This document shows positions 60,115-64,000 of a DNA stretch of 64,000 bases, in pieces. This stretch comes from Actinomadura parmotrematis (GTDB lineage: Bacteria > Actinomycetota > Actinomycetes > Streptosporangiales > Streptosporangiaceae): positions 62,001-126,000 of the forward strand of contig NZ_JAIBOA010000005.1 of assembly GCF_019458805.1 (NCBI RefSeq), given 5' to 3'. The stretch's first letter is position 1, and the number at the start of each line of letters is the position of its first letter. The position numbers and the translations under genes were made by a program. The notes below the pieces were generated by a model. The model saw nothing but the letters and a program-made list of their open reading frames with translations. It did not search any database and was not told the DNA's origin.

Positions 60115-61495
60115 GGCTCTCCTTGAGGACCCGCCGCAGCACCTTGCCCGACGGCAGCCGGGGGATCTCGGGCACCAGCACCACCCGGCGCGGCCGCTTG
60201 TAGGAGGCGAGCCGGTCGCCGACGAGCGCGACCAGCTCGGCGGGGTCGACGTCGCCGGCCGGGGCGACGGCCGCGACGACGGCCTCGCCGTCGGCGGCGT
60301 CGGGCACGCCGAACACCGCGCAGTCGGCGACGGCGGGGTGGCCGTGCAGGACGGCCTCGACCTCGGCGGGCGCGACCTGGAACCCCCGCACCTTGATCAT
60401 CTCTTTGGACCGGTCGGTGAGCCGGAGCCGCCCGCCGGCGTCCAGGCTCCCGACGTCGCCGGTGCGGTACCAGCCGTCGTGCAGGGCCTCGGCGGTCGCC
60501 TCCGCCGGCAGGTAGCCGGCCATCAGCGACTCCGCGCGCGCCTCGATCTCGCCGACGCCGCCGGGCCCGACCGGCTCGCCGGTGTCCAGCGACACGACGC
60601 GCAGCAGGACGCCCGGGACGGGGCGCCCGACCGAGTCCAGCCGGGCGTCGCCGATCGGGTTGCAGGCGATGACGGGCAGCTCGCTCGTCCCGTAGGCGGG
60701 CACCCAGCCGACGCCGGTGCGGCGCGTGACGGTCTCGGCGATCTCCGGGGCGACCGGCGTCGCGCCCCACATGATGTAGCGCAGCGAGGACAGGTCGTGC
60801 TCCTCCAGCTTCGGGTGGGAGGCGAGCGCGAGCGCGATCGGCGCGACGGCCATCTCCACGGTGATGCGGTCGGCCTCGATGTGGTGCAGCATGCGCTCCA
60901 GGTCGAAGCGGCGGTGCAGGCGCGTCCAGGCGCCGGCCTCCAGCGCGGTGACGATGTTGAGCAGCCCGAGGATGTGCGAGGGCGGCGTGGTGATCTGGAT
61001 GCGGTCGGCGGCGGTGAGGCCGAGCGCGTCCCGCCAGTGCCGGACGGCCGCCGCCAGCGAGCCGTGCGTGTGGCGGACCGCCTTCGGCATCCCGGTCGTC
61101 CCGGAGCTGAACACCAGCACCGCGTCGGCACGCCGGTCGGGAACGGGCGCGTCCGCCGGGGCCGCCGCGAACGGCGCGTCCAGGTGCAGCATGGGCATGA
61201 GCCCGGCGAGGACGGGATGGTCGCCGGCGGCGTGCGCCGGGCGGGTGACGGCGAGGGCGTGCTCGACCTCGGCCCGCTTCCACGCGGGGCTGAGCAGCAC
61301 GACCGCCGCGCCGAGCCGCCAGATCGCGTGGACGGCGACGACGAACTCGGGCCGGTTGGACGACATGAGCGCCACCCGGTCGCCCGGCCCGACGCCGCGG
61401 GCGGCGAGGACGGCGGCGAGCCCGCCGGCCAGCGCGTCCAGCCGCTCCCTGGTGTACTCCTGCTCGTCGAAGGCGAGGACGGTCGGCGCGCTCAC
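60092..61495 (-). CDS. AMP-dependent acyl-CoA ligase
   Basis: 467 residues from GTG 61495, overlapping the CoA-transferase stop. P-loop VFSSGTTGMPKAVRHTHGS, GTSELPVIACNP, YRTGDVGSLDAGGRLRLTDR and PSGKVLRRVLK with the catalytic Lys. Together with the CoA-transferase it gives two ways to make the acyl-CoA. Confidence 0.92.
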   Translation of the reverse strand: MSAPTVLAFDEQEYTRERLDALAGGLAAVLAARGVGPGDRVALMSSNRPEFVVAVHAIWRLGAAVVLLSPAWKRAEVEHALAVTRPAHAAGDHPVLAGLMPMLHLDAPFAAAPADAPVPDRRADAVLVFSSGTTGMPKAVRHTHGSLAAAVRHWRDALGLTAADRIQITTPPSHILGLLNIVTALEAGAWTRLHRRFDLERMLHHIEADRITVEMAVAPIALALASHPKLEEHDLSSLRYIMWGATPVAPEIAETVTRRTGVGWVPAYGTSELPVIACNPIGDARLDSVGRPVPGVLLRVVSLDTGEPVGPGGVGEIEARAESLMAGYLPAEATAEALHDGWYRTGDVGSLDAGGRLRLTDRSKEMIKVRGFQVAPAEVEAVLHGHPAVADCAVFGVPDAADGEAVVAAVAPAGDVDPAELVALVGDRLASYKRPRRVVLVPEIPRLPSGKVLRRVLKESHGRPVDR

Positions 61496-62586
61496 GGCGC
61501 GCCGCCTGCGGATGGCGCCATCGGGGGCTCCCGTCTGTCGTGTTCGCCGAGGTGGGGCGGGGGGCCGTAGGCGGGTGCGTGCCCGGCGGCGCGGATCGGG
61601 CTGCCGACCAGCCGGAACCCGCCCGCCGACACGACGGCCTCGGGGGTCGCGGCGAGCGCTTCGGGGAGCGTCCGCACCGCTGCGACGGGGACGCCGCGCG
61701 CCCGCAGCCGCGTCTCCCAGCCGTCGGCGGTGTCGGCGGCGAGCGCGCGGGTCACCAGGGCCAGCACCTCGTCGCGGTGGGCGGCGCGCTCGGCCATCGT
61801 CGTGAAGCCCGAGACGCCCGCTTCGGCGCAGAAGCTCTTCCAGAACGCGTCGTGGGTGACGAACAGGGCCAGGTGGCCGTCCGCGGTCGGGAAGAGCTGG
61901 GCGGGGACGTAGTAGGAGTGCGCGCCCATCGCCAGCCGGCGCGGCTCGGCGCCGTCGTTGAGGTAGGCTGACGCCCGGTAGTTCAGCTGGGACAGCATCA
62001 CGTCCCGCAGCGACACCTCGACCTGTCCGCCGCGCCCGGAGACGATCTGCGCGAGCAGGCCGAGGGCGGCGGCGAGGCCCGCGCTGTTGTCGGCCGAGGA
62101 GTAGCCGGGCAGCGTCGGCGGGCCGTCCGGATCGCCGGTGAGGGCGGCCACGCCGGTGGCGGCCTGGACGATGTAGTCGAACGCCGGGACGTCGCCGGCG
62201 TCCATGCCGAAGCCGGTGAGCGCGACGCAGACGAGCCGCTCGTTCCAGCGGCGCAGCGCGTCGTAGGTGAGGCCGAGGCGGCGGATCGCCGACGGCTTCA
62301 GGTTGGCCAGCAGGGCGTGCGCGCCGGCGGCCAGCTCGCCGAGGCGCTCCTGCCCGGCGGGCGTCCCGAGGTCCAGGCGGACGCTCCGCTTGCCGCGGTT
62401 CAGGCTGGCGAAGTAGGCGTCGCCGACCTGCCGGGAGATGTCCCCGCCGGCCGGCTCGATCTTGGTGACCTCGGCGCCGAGGTCGGCGAGCAGCATCGTC
62501 GCGTAGGGGCCCGCCAGCATGTGGCCGACCTCCAGGACGCGGACGCCGGCGAGCGGCCCGGCCGTCACGGGCGGGCTCCCGCTCAC
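61492..62586 (-). CDS. CaiB/BaiF-family (type III) CoA-transferase
   Basis: 364 residues from GTG 62586 (or GTG 62568). LAGVRVLEVGHMLAGPYATMLLADLGAEVTKIE is the family start; the catalytic Asp is in PAFDYIVQAATGVAALTG; GQVEVSLRDVMLSQ follows. It moves CoA between carboxylates, as in racemase and oxalate/formyl-CoA types; bile-acid and steroid catabolism also use such enzymes. GTGA overlap with the LLM oxidoreductase. Confidence 0.92.
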   Translation of the reverse strand: MSGSPPVTAGPLAGVRVLEVGHMLAGPYATMLLADLGAEVTKIEPAGGDISRQVGDAYFASLNRGKRSVRLDLGTPAGQERLGELAAGAHALLANLKPSAIRRLGLTYDALRRWNERLVCVALTGFGMDAGDVPAFDYIVQAATGVAALTGDPDGPPTLPGYSSADNSAGLAAALGLLAQIVSGRGGQVEVSLRDVMLSQLNYRASAYLNDGAEPRRLAMGAHSYYVPAQLFPTADGHLALFVTHDAFWKSFCAEAGVSGFTTMAERAAHRDEVLALVTRALAADTADGWETRLRARGVPVAAVRTLPEALAATPEAVVSAGGFRLVGSPIRAAGHAPAYGPPPHLGEHDRREPPMAPSAGGAP

Positions 62587-63542
62587 GGCAGGTCCGCGGC
62601 GAGCGCGGCGAGCATCTCGCGGGTGCGGCGCTTGGAGGCGACCAGCTCGTCGCGGGTCTCGCCGATCGGCAGCAGCCGTACCGACAGGTCGGTGACTCCG
62701 GCGTCGGCGAACCGGCGGAGCCGGGCGGCGATCGCCGCCTCGTCGCCCGCCGCGCAGAGACCGCCGATGTCGGTGGCGTCGCCGTGCTCCAGCAGGCGCT
62801 GGTAGTTGGGGGAGATCTCGGCCTCGCCGAGGATGCGGTTGGCGCGCTCGCGCGCCGCCGCGACCTCCCCCGGCCGGCACAGGCAGACCGGGACGCCCGC
62901 GACGACGCGCGGCGCGGGCCGGCCGGCGTTCTCGGCGGCCTTGGTGATGCGGGGCACGACGTGCTCGCCGACGGCGCGCTCGTCGGCCATCCACAGCACC
63001 GTCCCGTCGGCCCGCTCCCCCGCGATCGTCAGCATGACGGGGCCGAGCGCCGCCACCAGCACCGGCAGCGGGCCGCCGACGGGGGCGAGGTCCAGAGGGT
63101 TGTGCACGGTGAACGTCGCGTTCTCCACGTTCACCGGGCCGGGGCCCGCCAGCGCGGCGGCGAGGACCTCCAGGTAGTCACGGGTGTAGGCGGCGGGCCG
63201 CTCGTAGGGCAGGCCGAGCATGTCGCGCACGATCCAGTGGTGGGAGGGCCCGACGCCGAGCGCGACCCGCCCGGGGGCGGCGGCCTGCGCCGCGATCGCC
63301 TGCCGGGCCAGCGCGACCGGGTGCTGGGCCTGCAGCGGGACGACGGCGGTGCCGATCTCGATGCGGGACGTGCGGGCCCCGAGCAGCGCGACCGTGACGA
63401 GGGCGTCGAGGTCGGTCGGGAGCTGCGGCACCCAGACGGTCGCGAGGCCCGCCTCCTCGGCCCACCGCACGTCCTCGACCATCCGGCCGATCTTCCGGGC
63501 CGGGTCGCCCCGGTCCGGGCCGGTCATCACACCGATCCGCAC
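62583..63542 (-). CDS. LLM-class flavin/F420-dependent oxidoreductase
   Basis: 319 residues with a GTG start. MRIGVMTGPDRGDPARKIGRMVEDVRWAEEAGLATVWVPQL and GRVALGVGPSHHWIVRDMLGLPYERP are typical of F420-dependent luciferase-like enzymes in actinomycetes (TIGR03564-like). It would reduce or oxidise a C-O or C=C bond. First gene of the operon down to 57368, or downstream of the B12 protein by 69 bp. Confidence 0.88.
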   Translation of the reverse strand: MRIGVMTGPDRGDPARKIGRMVEDVRWAEEAGLATVWVPQLPTDLDALVTVALLGARTSRIEIGTAVVPLQAQHPVALARQAIAAQAAAPGRVALGVGPSHHWIVRDMLGLPYERPAAYTRDYLEVLAAALAGPGPVNVENATFTVHNPLDLAPVGGPLPVLVAALGPVMLTIAGERADGTVLWMADERAVGEHVVPRITKAAENAGRPAPRVVAGVPVCLCRPGEVAAARERANRILGEAEISPNYQRLLEHGDATDIGGLCAAGDEAAIAARLRRFADAGVTDLSVRLLPIGETRDELVASKRRTREMLAALAADLP

Positions 63543-63611
63543 GCTTCCTCCAGGTCTCCACGGTTCGGCCCGCCCGGTGGCGGGGCGGGGCAGGGCGAGG
63601 GTGGGGCGGGA

Positions 63612-64000
63612 TCAGGGCGAGGCGGCCGCGGCGGCGAGCGCGCGGACCTCGGCCACCAGCTCGTCCAGCGGCGTGCCGGTCGGGAAGACCGCCGCGGCGC
63701 CCGCCTCCTTCAGGAGCGGGACGTCGGCGGCGGGGATGGTGCCGCCGACGACGACGGTCACGTCCCCGGCGCCCGCCTCGCGCAGCGCCGCGGTGACGCG
63801 GGCGGTCAGCGCGACGTGGGCGCCGGACAGGATGCTGAGGCCGACGACGGCGACGTCCTCCTGCAGCGCGATCGCCACGATCTCCTCGACCCGCCGCCGG
63901 ATCCCGGTGTAGATCACTTCCAGGCCGGCGTCGCGCAGCGCCCGCGCGACGATCTTGGCGCCGCGGTCGTGGCCGTCCAGGCCGGGCTTGGCGACGAGCA
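63612..64000 (-). CDS. B12-binding domain protein (acyl-CoA mutase small subunit-like), 5' end outside window
   Basis: The reverse frame is open from the window edge to TGA at 63612, about 129 codons. It contains [20 protein letters not shown], whose DGHDRG gives the D-x-H-x2-G cobalamin-binding motif. It continues [11 protein letters not shown] and [28 protein letters not shown], matching the C-terminal domain of methylmalonyl- and isobutyryl-CoA mutases. Length suggests a stand-alone small subunit. MeaB at 50709 would be its chaperone. Confidence 0.9.
   Translation of the reverse strand, partial: LVAKPGLDGHDRGAKIVARALRDAGLEVIYTGIRRRVEEIVAIALQEDVAVVGLSILSGAHVALTARVTAALREAGAGDVTVVVGGTIPAADVPLLKEAGAAAVFPTGTPLDELVAEVRALAAAAASP

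Noticed and set aside
1-64000. tRNA, rRNA, riboswitch or CRISPR loci
   Set aside because: I found no convincing tRNA cloverleaf, rRNA segment, known riboswitch core or spacer array by reading; a covariance-model scan could still reveal small RNAs.

Overview
The window is high-GC DNA with strongly G/C-ending codons, many GTG starts and many 4-bp GTGA or ATGA gene overlaps. It carries AMP-dependent acyl-CoA ligases, paired acyl-CoA dehydrogenases, an F420-type LLM oxidoreductase, and ECF sigma factors of the ECF41 and ECF42 types. Together these point to an actinomycete chromosome, perhaps an Actinomadura- or Streptosporangiales-like organism. The genus is a guess.

Positions 1-1190 are chromosomal: an ECF42-type sigma factor (cut by the window start), its DGPF/YCII partner, and a broken TetR gene. 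Positions 1191-17070 form a foreign island. It consists of one Tn3-family transposon (1191-7141), a 3.7-kb centre, and a second, unrelated Tn3-family transposon (10818-17070). Each transposon has its own 34-38-bp inverted repeats, DDE transposase, serine resolvase, candidate res region and passenger genes. The first carries two passengers with HEPN-like motifs. The centre holds the most striking locus: a small two-helix membrane protein (7358-7819) translationally coupled to an NB-ARC/TPR STAND (NLR-like) protein (7816-10674). The two share a short Q-[IV]-[GA]-G motif region of the kind used for amyloid (RHIM-like) signalling. The receptor's C-terminus is a nearly identical 120-bp/40-residue TPR array. 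The island ends in the last 20 codons of an SDR gene. No target duplication is visible at either transposon.

Positions 17133-24040 are mixed accessory DNA: a coiled-coil protein with a Cys/His finger and upstream repeats, a frameshifted DUF2716 pseudogene, a divergent HxlR/MFS pair with an operator, an orphan tyrosine recombinase, a small S1-like protein and a CBS protein.

Positions 24089-64000 form a large catabolic region. It has eight acyl-CoA dehydrogenases (three pairs look like alpha2beta2 enzymes), three enoyl-CoA hydratases, a thiolase and two acyl-CoA ligases. It also has a CaiB-type CoA-transferase, a thioesterase, a Rieske oxygenase, two amidohydrolases, a CMD-family protein, an LLM oxidoreductase, a branched-chain-amino-acid-type ABC importer, MeaB and a B12-binding protein. 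The palindrome GAGAAT-N3-ATTCTC occurs at five divergent or leader positions (24089, 35466, 49058, 49845, 54207). Two of these flank a TetR gene (49163-49846), which suggests one regulon for uptake and CoA-dependent breakdown of an unknown hydrophobic, branched or cyclic acid. Embedded within are an ECF41 sigma factor with its oxidoreductase partner, an FAD monooxygenase behind a 17-bp-arm inverted repeat, and an operon of two paralogous membrane proteins plus orphan cytochrome oxidase subunit III and IV homologues.
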